Positions 1-7,917 of a stretch of DNA of 64,000 nucleotides are shown here, piece after piece. The position numbers were made by a program, and so were the translations under genes. Source of the DNA: Anaerolineales bacterium (GTDB lineage Bacteria > Chloroflexota > Anaerolineae > Anaerolineales > Villigracilaceae). Numbering within the stretch: the stretch's first letter is position 1; each line of letters begins with the position of its first letter. The stretch is taken from assembly GCA_019187665.1 (NCBI GenBank), contig JABARH010000014.1, forward strand, positions 62,001 to 126,000, written 5' to 3'. Under the pieces are notes generated by a model, which made no database searches, was not told the origin of the DNA, and saw only the letters and a program-made list of their open reading frames with translations.

Positions 1-642
1 CTCATTGTCGGTTTCAGTTTGTTTGCCGCCGTGCTCAAGCCAAAGGCGTTTTACCGTCGGCGCGGCGACCTCGTATGCGAATCCCCGCCTCGCGAGGAAA
101 TCGCCCAGTTTTTTTCGGAACTCGACCCACTCCAGATTTTCCAGCCTGCGCACCCGCTTCTGCGCGGCCGCGTAGGCCAGGGCGGTTTCGTCCACCGCCT
201 CCGTCGCAGACTGGATGGCGGATTCGGTCAGCCCTTTGCGCTTCAACTCGAGGGTCAACGCGCGCCGCGAGCGCGGCCGAAACTCGGAGCGATTCGCCAC
301 CCAATCCTGCGCGAACTGCGCGTCGTTCAACAGGCGTTCCGCGCGCAGGCGCTTCAGGGTCTCTTCGACCACGGCAGGCGGAATCTCGTGTTTTTCAAGG
401 TTCTTGCGGACCTCCGCCTCAGAGCGGGCGCGGTAGCCCAAAAAGAGCATGGCCTGCTGGTAGGCTTTTTCCTGCGAGTCCTCTGCTTGAAGACGCGCGA
501 CCTTTTCCTCGTCCAGCGCCTGTCCAACCTGCAACCACGCGGCGGTGATCTTCGCCAACCCGAAGGCGAATTCCCCATCGAGGTAGACGTTCACCCGTTT
601 GGGATTTTTCTTCTGGGCTTCGATGGCGGTAATTCTTTGCAT
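1..642 (-). CDS. recX: RecX regulatory protein, C-terminus cut by window edge
   Basis: RecX binds RecA filaments and limits their extension during recombination and SOS repair in the cytoplasm. The frame runs without a stop from an ATG at 642 down to base 1 (214 codons), so the C-terminus lies outside the window. The N-terminal strand reads RVNVYLDGEFAFGL, followed by the helical repeats typical of the family: GYRARSEAEVRKNL (about residues 68-81), RLLNDAQFAQDWVANR and RRALTLELKRKGL. The family is three-helix repeats with little else, so the call rests on these signatures. No recA is adjacent; about 500 bases upstream are non-coding and contain a terminator pointing towards recX, so recX probably has its own promoter. 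Confidence 0.85.
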   Translation of the reverse strand, partial: MQRITAIEAQKKNPKRVNVYLDGEFAFGLAKITAAWLQVGQALDEEKVARLQAEDSQEKAYQQAMLFLGYRARSEAEVRKNLEKHEIPPAVVEETLKRLRAERLLNDAQFAQDWVANRSEFRPRSRRALTLELKRKGLTESAIQSATEAVDETALAYAAAQKRVRRLENLEWVEFRKKLGDFLARRGFAYEVAAPTVKRLWLEHGGKQTETDNE

Positions 643-1143
643 TGCATCCTGGCGAAACCTTTGGGGTCTCGCTTAAAAAAACGCACAGCCACAGACTGCC
701 TGCGGGCGGCCTCGGCTGCGCGAAAAGATTTGGGTTGACTACGCCAGCCCAACGTCCCGCGTGAGGCGGAACGGGGAGATAACTTACGCTAAACCGGATG
801 ACGGTTCAAATCAACAATCATCAACATCCTTGTTTCGTCGGTTATCGCAATGTATCCCAATTGCAGGGCAAAGGTCGGTATCCAAAACTTGCAGCCAGGC
901 CGTCAAGGGACGGGGAGTTTTCGAGTTCATCCTTGCGGACGGGTGAATTATACATTAAAACGCGGGCGCAGGATAAGTTTGTCGGCTTGTCCTGTGAAAT
1001 ATGTGACGAAATGAACTGTGTGCTTTTTGCAGACTGTGCGATAATCTACGGGTCGTTTGCCCGGTTGCAGAAACCTTTCAGGGCGTCGCGGGGTTTTGAG
1101 ACATGCAGCCAGACCGATAATTCAACCATGTACGGAGGCGTTT
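643..1143. other. Intergenic region, possible small minus-strand transcript
   Basis: About 500 bases between the divergent recX and malic enzyme genes with no convincing protein. On the minus strand there is a TATAAT at 948-953 and, further along, a hairpin followed by a T-run (see the terminator at 675-721), which together would define an untranslated RNA of roughly 270 bases. I could not match it to 6S RNA, tmRNA, SRP RNA or RNase P RNA by eye, so a small RNA is only a possibility. Confidence 0.3.
675..721 (-). terminator. Putative intrinsic terminator pointing to recX
   Basis: On the minus strand GCGCAGCC (721-714) pairs with GGCTGTGC (690-683, one G-U pair) and is followed at once by seven T residues (681-675). 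It would end a minus-strand transcript that starts upstream of recX. Confidence 0.5.
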
Positions 1144-3414
1144 ATGACAAAGATCACGCGCGAAGACGCGCTCGAATATCATCAGCTCAAGGGCAAGCCT
1201 GGCAAGGTGGCGATCGTGCCAACCAAGCCGATGGACACCCAACGCGATTTGAGCCTGGCCTATTCGCCCGGTGTGGCAGAGCCTGTGCTGGAGATCGAAA
1301 AAAATCCCGAAGACGCCTACGAATATACCTCGAAGGGAAATCTGGTGGCGGTCATCTCCAACGGGACGGCGATCCTCGGACTCGGCAACCGCGGCGCGCT
1401 GGCCAGTAAACCCGTCATGGAAGGCAAGGGCGTGCTATTCAAAAAATTTGCCGACATTGACGTGTTCGACATCGAAGTGAATTCGCACGATCCTGAAGAG
1501 ATCATCAAAGTCGTCGCGGCCATCTCTCCGACCTTTGGCGGGATCAATCTCGAAGATATTAAAGCGCCCGAATGTTTTCACATCGAGGAAGAACTCAAGC
1601 AGATGCTGGATATTCCCGTCTTCCACGACGACCAGCACGGGACGGCCATCATCTCCTCGGCGGGGCTGGCGAGCGCGCTGGAGATCGTTGGCAAGAAGCA
1701 TGGCGAGATCCGCCTCGTCATTTCGGGCGCGGGCGCGTCCGCCGTTTCGTGCGCGGAGCTTGCCATCCGTTGGGGCGTGCGGCGCGAGAACATTATGCTC
1801 GTGGATACGAAGGGCGTTGTCTACAAAGGCCGCAAGGAAGGCATGAACCAATATAAAGATCGTCTCGCTGTGGACGATAAAGGGCATCGCAGCCTCGCCG
1901 ACGCGGTGAAAGACGCGGACGTGTTCTACGGCCTGTCGGTGGCAAATGTCCTGACGCCCGAGATGGTCAAATCCATGGCGGGCGATCCGATCATCTTTGC
2001 CATGGCCAATCCCGACCCTGAGATTCGTCCCGAACTGGCGAAGGAGGCCCGCAGGGATGTGATCATCGCGACGGGGCGTTCCGATTATCCCAATCAAGTG
2101 AACAACGTGCTGGGCTTCCCGTTCATCTTTCGCGGCGCGCTGGACGTGCGCGCCCGCGCCATCAACGAGGAGATGAAATTCGCCGCGTCGAAGGCGCTGG
2201 CCGCGTTAACCAAAGAAGACGTTCCCGATTCTGTTCTGCGCGCCTACGGCCTGGACAGCGTCAAATTCGGACGCGACTACATCATCCCCATGGCGCTCGA
2301 TCCGCGCGTCCTGCTGTGGGAGGCGCCCGCCGTCGCGGAGACGGCCATGCAGACCGGCGTCGCGCGCAAACCGATTGACATCCATGAATATCGCGAACAA
2401 CTGGCCTATCGTCAGGGACGCGGCGAACAGGTGCGCTACTTCTTCCAGAACAAGGCGCGCACCAGCGGCGGGACGAAGCGCGTCGCGTTCGCGGAGGGCG
2501 AGGAGTCCAAGGTCATCCGCGCCGCGTACCGCGTCAAAGAGGAGGGCATCGCCGCGCCGATCCTCATCGGCCGCCCCGAAGTCATCCAAAAACGAATCGA
2601 AGAACTGGGCCTGCCCTGCTGCCCCGAAATTGTGAACCCCGCCGATTTTGCGCGCGTGGAGGAATACGCCGCCGCCTATCACGAGATCCGCGCCCGCAAG
2701 GGAGTCTCGATTTCCCTCGCGCGCCGCCGCATCCGACAGACGAACATCTTCGGCTCGATGATGGTCAAGATGGGCGACGCCGACGCGTTCGTCTCAGGCC
2801 TGACCTACGAATATCCCGACGTGATCCGCCCCGCGCTGCGCATCCATCACACCGCGCCTGGCGCGGCGCGCGCCGCGGGCGTCTACATTATGATCGTGGA
2901 TGACCGCGTCTATCTCTTCACCGACGCCACGGTGAACATTGAACCAACCGCCGAAGACCTCTCCGAGATCGCCTGCCTGGCCGCCGATTTTGCGAAGCAA
3001 CTCGAACTCGAACCGCGCGTGGCCTTTCTCTCGTTTTCCAACTTCGGCTCCACGCCGCATCCGCTTTCGGCAAAAGTGCAGAAGGCCGTCGCGCTGACCA
3101 AGACGCGCTGCCCCGAGCTCGCGGTGGACGGCGAGATGCAGGCCGATACCGCCGTCGTCGGCGAGATCGTGGACGAACGTTACCCGTTCAGCAAAGTGAA
3201 GGACGCGAACGTGCTGGTCTTTCCCTCGCTCGAATCGGCCAACATCGCCTACAAACTTCTCGCGCGTCTTGGCAATGCCAAAGCCATCGGCCCGATCCTG
3301 CTCGGCATGGGCGCGCCGGTCCACGTCCTCCAGACTGGCGACGACGTGAACGCCATTGTGCAGATCGCCTCCGTTGCCGTGATGGACGCCATGGGCAGGC
3401 GTGTAAATACGTAG
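1144..3414 (+). CDS. maeB: NADP-dependent malic enzyme fused to phosphotransacetylase-like domain
   Basis: Oxidatively decarboxylates malate to pyruvate, linking the TCA cycle with pyruvate and acetyl-CoA pools in the cytoplasm. At 756 aa it has the length of MaeB-type enzymes: an N-terminal malic enzyme domain (about 1-430, with SLAYSPGVAEPV, the metal-binding segment FHDDQHGTAI and the nucleotide-binding ISGAGASA) and a C-terminal phosphotransacetylase-like domain (about 440-756), which in this family is usually regulatory rather than catalytic. The start is ATG 1144 with GGAGG about 6 bases upstream; an earlier in-frame ATG lacks a ribosome site. The last codons (Val-Asn-Thr-stop) lie inside the first units of an 8-bp tandem array, so the array has replaced or become the C-terminus. 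Confidence 0.93.
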   Translation: MTKITREDALEYHQLKGKPGKVAIVPTKPMDTQRDLSLAYSPGVAEPVLEIEKNPEDAYEYTSKGNLVAVISNGTAILGLGNRGALASKPVMEGKGVLFKKFADIDVFDIEVNSHDPEEIIKVVAAISPTFGGINLEDIKAPECFHIEEELKQMLDIPVFHDDQHGTAIISSAGLASALEIVGKKHGEIRLVISGAGASAVSCAELAIRWGVRRENIMLVDTKGVVYKGRKEGMNQYKDRLAVDDKGHRSLADAVKDADVFYGLSVANVLTPEMVKSMAGDPIIFAMANPDPEIRPELAKEARRDVIIATGRSDYPNQVNNVLGFPFIFRGALDVRARAINEEMKFAASKALAALTKEDVPDSVLRAYGLDSVKFGRDYIIPMALDPRVLLWEAPAVAETAMQTGVARKPIDIHEYREQLAYRQGRGEQVRYFFQNKARTSGGTKRVAFAEGEESKVIRAAYRVKEEGIAAPILIGRPEVIQKRIEELGLPCCPEIVNPADFARVEEYAAAYHEIRARKGVSISLARRRIRQTNIFGSMMVKMGDADAFVSGLTYEYPDVIRPALRIHHTAPGAARAAGVYIMIVDDRVYLFTDATVNIEPTAEDLSEIACLAADFAKQLELEPRVAFLSFSNFGSTPHPLSAKVQKAVALTKTRCPELAVDGEMQADTAVVGEIVDERYPFSKVKDANVLVFPSLESANIAYKLLARLGNAKAIGPILLGMGAPVHVLQTGDDVNAIVQIASVAVMDAMGRRVNT

Positions 3415-3586
3415 ACAGGTAGACACGTAGACACGTACACACGTAGACACGTAGACACGTAGACACGTACACACGTAGACACGTAGACACGTAGACACGT
3501 ACACACGTAGACACGTAGACACGTAGACACGTAGACACGTAGACACGTAGACACGTACACACGTAGACACGTACACACGTGGACGC
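3403..3586 (+). repeat. 8-bp tandem array (GTAGACAC)n, about 23 units
   Basis: Perfectly 8-bp-phased array beginning with GTAAATAC at 3403 and GTAGACAG at 3411 and continuing mostly as GTAGACAC or GTACACAC to 3586. The TAG at 3412-3414 is the stop codon of maeB. Units differ at only a few positions. The sense strand carries a stop in every frame within 24 bases; the opposite strand has none, which creates long spurious frames rich in Cys-Leu-Arg-Val-Tyr-Val. Confidence 0.95.
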
Positions 3587-3633
3587 GCAAGCGCGGAGAC
3601 TTGATACCTATTCCATTCTGCTATGATGAAAAC

Positions 3634-4704
3634 ATGAACAAAAAATATCTGCCCTTCCTTGTTCCCGCGCTCCTCGCTCTGCTGGTTGCACTGTGGGCTG
3701 GACTCCTGCGTCTCGGCTGGACTCTGCCCTCCGCGAAAGGACTCGCACTGGCGCACGGCCCGCTGATGATCTGCGGATTCCTCGGCGCGTTGATCGCGCT
3801 GGAGCGCGCGGTCGCGTTGAATCGCAAGTGGATGTTCGCCGCGCCGCTGCTCGCGGGATTGGGCTGGCTGGCCGCGCTCCTCGCGCCGACCCTACCCCTC
3901 GGCGCGATCCTGTTCGCGCTTGCCAGCCTGGTCGCGGTGGGCATCCTCTTCGTCATGGCGCGGCGCGAACCTGCCATTCACACCCTCACCATGCTCGCGG
4001 GCATGCTCTTCTGGCTTGCGGCCAACCTGCTCTGGCTTTCGGGAAGATCCATCTTTCAAGTCGTCTACGGCTGGCAGGCCTATCTCATCCTCACCATCGT
4101 GGGCGAACGACTGGAACTCAGCCGCGTGCTGCGTCCCTCGAAAAACCAGCAGGTCATTTTTACCGCGCTGGCCGCGCTGCTCGCGGTCGGGACGATCGTC
4201 ACGCTCTTCGATCTTCAACTCGGCGCGCGCCTCAGCGGCGCGGGAATGCTGGCGCTCGCGCTGTGGTCGTTTCCCGCCGACATCGCCTGGAGGAACATCC
4301 GCCACAAACTGCCGCTCACGCGCTATATCGCCTGGTGTCTGGCCCTCGGATTTATCTGGCTTGGAATCGGCGGCGCGTTGAACCTCGTCTTTGGCGCGCA
4401 GGCCGCGGGTCCGCTCTATGACGCGTTGCTGCACGCGGTCTTCGTCGGCTTCGTCATCTCGATGATCTTCGGCCACGCGCCGATCATTTTTCCCGCCATC
4501 CTTGGAGCGCCGATCAACTTTCAACCGGCGTTTTATATCCAACTTGCGTTGTTGCATTTTTCATTGGCGCTGCGAATCGTCAGCGACTTGTTAAACGTTC
4601 AACAGGGGCGCCTGTGGGGCGGACTCTTAAACGAAATCGCCATCCTCCTTTTTTTGGGGATGACGATTTATTCTGTGCGGCAGGGACTAAAAACTGCTCA
4701 CTGA
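3634..4704 (+). CDS. Polytopic membrane protein, distantly NnrS-like
   Basis: A very hydrophobic protein of 356 aa with roughly ten to twelve membrane segments. Conserved-looking intramembrane blocks are HGPLMICGFLGALIALERA (near residue 46), YGWQAYLILTIVGERLELSR and FVISMIFGHAPIIFPAILG. Membrane histidines next to glycines recall NnrS, a haem- and copper-containing membrane protein tied to nitric oxide metabolism, and a nitrite reductase is encoded elsewhere in this window; the link is inference and similarity is weak. The start at ATG 3634 begins the first membrane helix; the start at 3601 would add residues without a ribosome site. The stop codon lies in a 7-bp repeat shared with the convergent obgE. 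Confidence 0.55.
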   Translation: MNKKYLPFLVPALLALLVALWAGLLRLGWTLPSAKGLALAHGPLMICGFLGALIALERAVALNRKWMFAAPLLAGLGWLAALLAPTLPLGAILFALASLVAVGILFVMARREPAIHTLTMLAGMLFWLAANLLWLSGRSIFQVVYGWQAYLILTIVGERLELSRVLRPSKNQQVIFTALAALLAVGTIVTLFDLQLGARLSGAGMLALALWSFPADIAWRNIRHKLPLTRYIAWCLALGFIWLGIGGALNLVFGAQAAGPLYDALLHAVFVGFVISMIFGHAPIIFPAILGAPINFQPAFYIQLALLHFSLALRIVSDLLNVQQGRLWGGLLNEIAILLFLGMTIYSVRQGLKTAH

Positions 4705-4727
4705 TTACTGGTCACTGATCACTGGTT
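4700..4727. repeat. 7-bp repeat spanning two convergent stop codons
   Basis: Four 7-bp units ACTGATT, ACTGGTC, ACTGATC, ACTGGTT fill the gap between the membrane protein and obgE. The stop codon of the first gene (4702-4704) lies inside the repeat and that of obgE (complement of 4726-4728) overlaps its end. Confidence 0.7.
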
Positions 4728-5994
4728 ATTCCTGCCACTCCAACTCGAATTCCTCTCCGATATAAACCGTATCGCCCTCTTTGATGCCCGCCTCGCGCAG
4801 CGCCTTATCCACACCGAGTCTTTCCATTAACTTTTGGAAGCGGCGCAGGGACCCGCTGTGCTGCCAGTAGGTCATCTTGGCGGAGCGTTCAATGACCACG
4901 CCGCTGATGCGCCACTCGTCCGCGCCCTCGCGCTGAATCTCAAACTGTTTTTCATCCGCCTGCGGACGGTAGACCGGCATGGGCGGCTCGACATCTTCGA
5001 GCGGGGGAGTCTCGGCGAGTTTGCGCGCGGCTTGGAGGAGCAATTCGCGCGTATCTGTCCGCGCCAGCGCCGAAACGGCCATCAACTCCACTTTTTGTTT
5101 TTTGAATTTCTTTTTCAGGTCTGCCAGGCGTTCCTGAACTTCGGGCTGGTCAATTTTGTTGAGCGCAACGACCTGCGGCTTCTTGGACAGATTCGGATCG
5201 AACAACGCCAGCTCGGAATTGATCTGGCTGAAATCCGCGAGCGGATCCTCGCCGAGACCATCCAGCAAATGGATCAAAACGCGCGTGCGCTGGATGTGAC
5301 GGAGAAAATCGTGGCCGAGTCCCGCGCCTTCGTGCGCGCCCTCGATCAAACCTGGGATGTCCGCGATCACGACGCTCGTATCCTCGTCAATCCTCGCCAC
5401 ACCCAGATTGGGTTCGAGCGTGGTGAACGGATACGACGCGATCTTCGGACGCGCGTTCGTCAGCGCGGCCAGCAGCGTGGACTTGCCCGCGTTCGGCAGG
5501 CCGACCAGCCCAATATCCGCGATCAACTTCAATTCCAGTTTGAGTCGCCGCTCTTCAAACGGCTCGCCCTTCTCGGCCATGCGCGGCGCCTGATTGCGCG
5601 CGGTCGCAAAATGCTGATTGCCGCGCCCGCCGCGCCCGCCTTTGCAGGCAATGAGACGCTGACCCGCCTGCGTTAAATCGCCGATCAGCTCGCGCGAATC
5701 CGCGTCGAAGATGGCTGTGCCAGGCGGAACGGGGATCACCAGGTCCGCGCCGCCCTTGCCCGACTTCTGATTTGAGCCGCCGCCCTTGCCGTCCTCCGCC
5801 GCGAATTTCTGGTTCGGACGAAACGCCGAAAGCGTATTGAGCGTGGCGCGCACTTCAAAAATCAAATCGCCGCCGCGCCCGCCGTCGCCGCCATCGGGTC
5901 CGCCGCGCGGCATATATTTTTCGCGGCGAAAGTGCATCATCCCGTCGCCGCCTTTTCCAGAACGAACGTAGATTTCAACTTGATCTGTGAACAT
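4726..5994 (-). CDS. obgE: GTPase ObgE/CgtA
   Basis: Essential ribosome-associated GTPase acting in 50S assembly and stress control. All three domains are visible in 422 aa: the glycine-rich Obg fold (about 1-158, with GGPDGGDGGRGGDLIF), the GTPase domain (G1 GLPNAGKST, G3 DIPGLIEGA, G4 NKID) and the C-terminal OCT domain (about 345-422). The start codon at 5994 is directly preceded on the coding strand by an 8-bp-phased repeat, and I see no clear Shine-Dalgarno sequence there, so initiation may not use one. Transcribed towards the polytopic membrane protein; no operon partner is obvious. Confidence 0.95.
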   Translation of the reverse strand: MFTDQVEIYVRSGKGGDGMMHFRREKYMPRGGPDGGDGGRGGDLIFEVRATLNTLSAFRPNQKFAAEDGKGGGSNQKSGKGGADLVIPVPPGTAIFDADSRELIGDLTQAGQRLIACKGGRGGRGNQHFATARNQAPRMAEKGEPFEERRLKLELKLIADIGLVGLPNAGKSTLLAALTNARPKIASYPFTTLEPNLGVARIDEDTSVVIADIPGLIEGAHEGAGLGHDFLRHIQRTRVLIHLLDGLGEDPLADFSQINSELALFDPNLSKKPQVVALNKIDQPEVQERLADLKKKFKKQKVELMAVSALARTDTRELLLQAARKLAETPPLEDVEPPMPVYRPQADEKQFEIQREGADEWRISGVVIERSAKMTYWQHSGSLRRFQKLMERLGVDKALREAGIKEGDTVYIGEEFELEWQE

Positions 5995-5998
5995 GTTT

Positions 5999-6038
5999 GG
6001 TTTGCTGGTTTGCTGGTTGGGTGGTTTGCGGGTTGGTT
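5999..6038. repeat. Five degenerate 8-bp units abutting the obgE start
   Basis: Plus-strand units GGTTTGCT, GGTTTGCT, GGTTGGGT, GGTTTGCG and GGTTGGTT are in exact 8-bp phase and begin 4 bases from the obgE start codon. The sequence differs from GTAGACAC but the period is the same. Confidence 0.75.
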
Positions 6039-6137
6039 GAAGCGGAGTGCATTATACAGGACAATTGAAATAAATTCGGCTCCGCAAAAATTTCTACGAA
6101 GCCGAACGAAACAACTCGAAAAAATCCAAGCGTGTCA

Positions 6138-6704
6138 CTATCTCACGAATTTCCACGCTGTTGGCAACACCAGCGCCGCCGCGATCAACTTGAGCGCATC
6201 GCCGACCAGGAAGGGTGTCATGCCGAGCGAGACGGCTTTGCCAAAACCGCCGACCACGAACGCCAGCCAACTCACGCCGAAAATATAAATGACGATCGTG
6301 CCGACGAGGAACGGGACCAGCGAAGTGCGAAAACTTCGTTCCAGTCCACGCTCGGCGAGCAAGCCGATCACAAACGCCGCGACGATAAAACCGACCAGAT
6401 AGCCCGCGGTCGTGCCGCTCAAAATTGCGAATCCGCTTGTGCCGCCCGCAAAGAACGGCAGACCCAGCGCGCCCTCCGCAATGTAAACGATCATCGCCGC
6501 CGCGCCGCGTTTCGATCCGAGCGCCGCGCCGATCAGCAAAACGCCGAAGGTCTGTCCGGTGATCGGCACCGGTTGAAGCGGGATGACGATCTGCGCGCAC
6601 AACGCCATCAGCAAACTGCCCGCAAGCACGAGCAGAATGTCGCGCAGTCGCGCCGAGATGTTCGGGAACAAACGAGTGGTCAGAGTGGGGGCGAGGGTGG
6701 TCAT
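6138..6704 (-). CDS. bioY: Biotin transporter BioY (S component)
   Basis: Membrane substrate-binding component of the ECF-type biotin transporter. The 188-aa protein has about six hydrophobic segments and family-typical blocks PLQPVPITGQTFGVLLIGA near residue 43, GLPFFAGGTSGF and GTTAGYLVGFI. No BioM/BioN energising subunits are adjacent, so it either works alone or uses a shared ECF module. The gene is divergent from the SCP/LysM gene; an imperfect palindrome around GAATCGATTC (about 6741-6750) lies in the shared upstream region and could be an operator, but I cannot assign it to a known biotin repressor. Confidence 0.9.
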   Translation of the reverse strand: MTTLAPTLTTRLFPNISARLRDILLVLAGSLLMALCAQIVIPLQPVPITGQTFGVLLIGAALGSKRGAAAMIVYIAEGALGLPFFAGGTSGFAILSGTTAGYLVGFIVAAFVIGLLAERGLERSFRTSLVPFLVGTIVIYIFGVSWLAFVVGGFGKAVSLGMTPFLVGDALKLIAAALVLPTAWKFVR

Positions 6705-6810
6705 GGTTTTCCTTTTCTATGTTTCGCATTAGAACACGCGATGAATCGATTCGTTGCATCTCGCGCAAGTATAATGGATTCAACGCGCCCCTTTTTTGTT
6801 TTCCTTCAAC

Positions 6811-7905
6811 ATGAGATTCAGAATGACTCTTCGCAAACGACTGACTTTTCTTGCGCTCTGCCTGACCGTTCTCTCCCTCCTCGTTCTTGCCCAACCCAAA
6901 ACGGCTGAGGCGGTCGCCGGCTCCTCAAACCCCGCGCAGGATTTCACCACCAAGACGCCCGCGCCGGGCATGGTCACACCCGCGGACATCATCAACGCGG
7001 TCAACAACCTGCGCCTCGCCAACGGACTCAACGCGCTCACCGTTCACTCTGCGTTGATGGCTGTCGCCGCGGATCAAGCCAACGCGCTCGCCGCCTCGGA
7101 AGGCGCGGTCGGACACGCGCGTTCCTGCGGCATGACCCTCGGACAGGATTTGCTTTCGCGCGGATTCCCCCTGCTGGGCGATCTCTCGCTGGACGGCTAT
7201 CGCTCCGAGAACTGGGTGTCCGCTTCAACGGTGGAAGATGCGATGCGCTTCTGGCAAAGCGACGCGGAACATCTCGACACGATGCTGGATCCGAATCGCA
7301 GTCATATCGGCGCGGCGGTGGCGGTCAGCGACCAGATCTACATGGTGCTTGAAACTGCGTTTGCCACCAGCAGTGGACAAATGCAGTACGACGCCTATCC
7401 GATACTGACTGGCATCCCGCAAACACAATCGGCGTGTTATGGAATGTACACACAAGCCGCGACGATGGGCGTTTCGGTGGATGAGATCATGCCGGTCTTT
7501 CGCAATACCGCCCTGCCCAACGGCGACGTGTATCACGAGGTGAAATACGGGCAGACGTTGTGGACTCTCGCCATCCAATACAATACGACCATCCTTGACA
7601 TTAAAAAATTAAACCGTCTCTCGTCGGATGTGATTTCCCCCGGCATGAAATTATTGATCCAGACCGGCGCCACTCAACCGGCCGGGACGCCATTCCCCTC
7701 GCCGTCGCCGGTCGCCACGCGGACGTTTCCGTGGGCGCTGGAAACGCCGTCCACGCCCTCACCCGCTGTCAGCGTCACGCAGGAGGCGGGACCGTCGGCA
7801 GGCGAATTCGTGCAACAGAACGGTATCGTCATCGTTGCGATCGTGATCAGTTTTTCGGTTTTGCTGGCGGGCTTGGGTGTGATGGGGAGCAGGAATCCAA
7901 AATAA
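6811..7905 (+). CDS. Secreted SCP/CAP-domain protein with LysM domain
   Basis: Predicted cell-surface protein of 364 aa. A signal peptide (LTFLALCLTVLSLLVLA) ends near residue 30. Then comes a CAP/SCP domain (about 50-195) beginning NAVNNLRLANGLNALTVHSA with the motif HARSCG and the later RSENW, a LysM domain (about 235-285, YHEVKYGQTLWTLAIQYN), a Thr/Pro/Ser-rich linker and a C-terminal transmembrane helix (IVIVAIVISFSVLLAGLGV). LysM suggests peptidoglycan or glycan binding; the catalytic role of bacterial CAP domains is not settled. ATG 6811 is preferred over a TTG 15 bases upstream; ATG 6823 is also possible. A TATAAT at 6769-6774 is a likely -10. Confidence 0.8.
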   Translation: MRFRMTLRKRLTFLALCLTVLSLLVLAQPKTAEAVAGSSNPAQDFTTKTPAPGMVTPADIINAVNNLRLANGLNALTVHSALMAVAADQANALAASEGAVGHARSCGMTLGQDLLSRGFPLLGDLSLDGYRSENWVSASTVEDAMRFWQSDAEHLDTMLDPNRSHIGAAVAVSDQIYMVLETAFATSSGQMQYDAYPILTGIPQTQSACYGMYTQAATMGVSVDEIMPVFRNTALPNGDVYHEVKYGQTLWTLAIQYNTTILDIKKLNRLSSDVISPGMKLLIQTGATQPAGTPFPSPSPVATRTFPWALETPSTPSPAVSVTQEAGPSAGEFVQQNGIVIVAIVISFSVLLAGLGVMGSRNPK

Positions 7906-7917
7906 AAATCGGCGCGT

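Noticed and set aside
19..738. 239-aa plus-strand frame at the window start
   Set aside because: It is the antisense of recX, whose translation shows clear family motifs.
1057..1143. 29-residue N-terminal extension of the malic enzyme
   Set aside because: No ribosome site, no similarity; ATG 1144 has GGAGG at the right distance and matches the family start.
3403..3586. CRISPR array
   Set aside because: Units are contiguous 8-mers with no spacers, and no cas genes are present.
2794..3756. Long minus-strand reading frames rich in Cys-Leu-Arg-Val-Tyr-Val over the 3.4-3.6 kb array (and similar ones at 52.3, 56.1-56.7, 59.3 and 63.8 kb)
   Set aside because: They are translations of the 8-bp repeat, whose complement has no stop in any frame. 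No start signals, no homology, and they overlap real genes.
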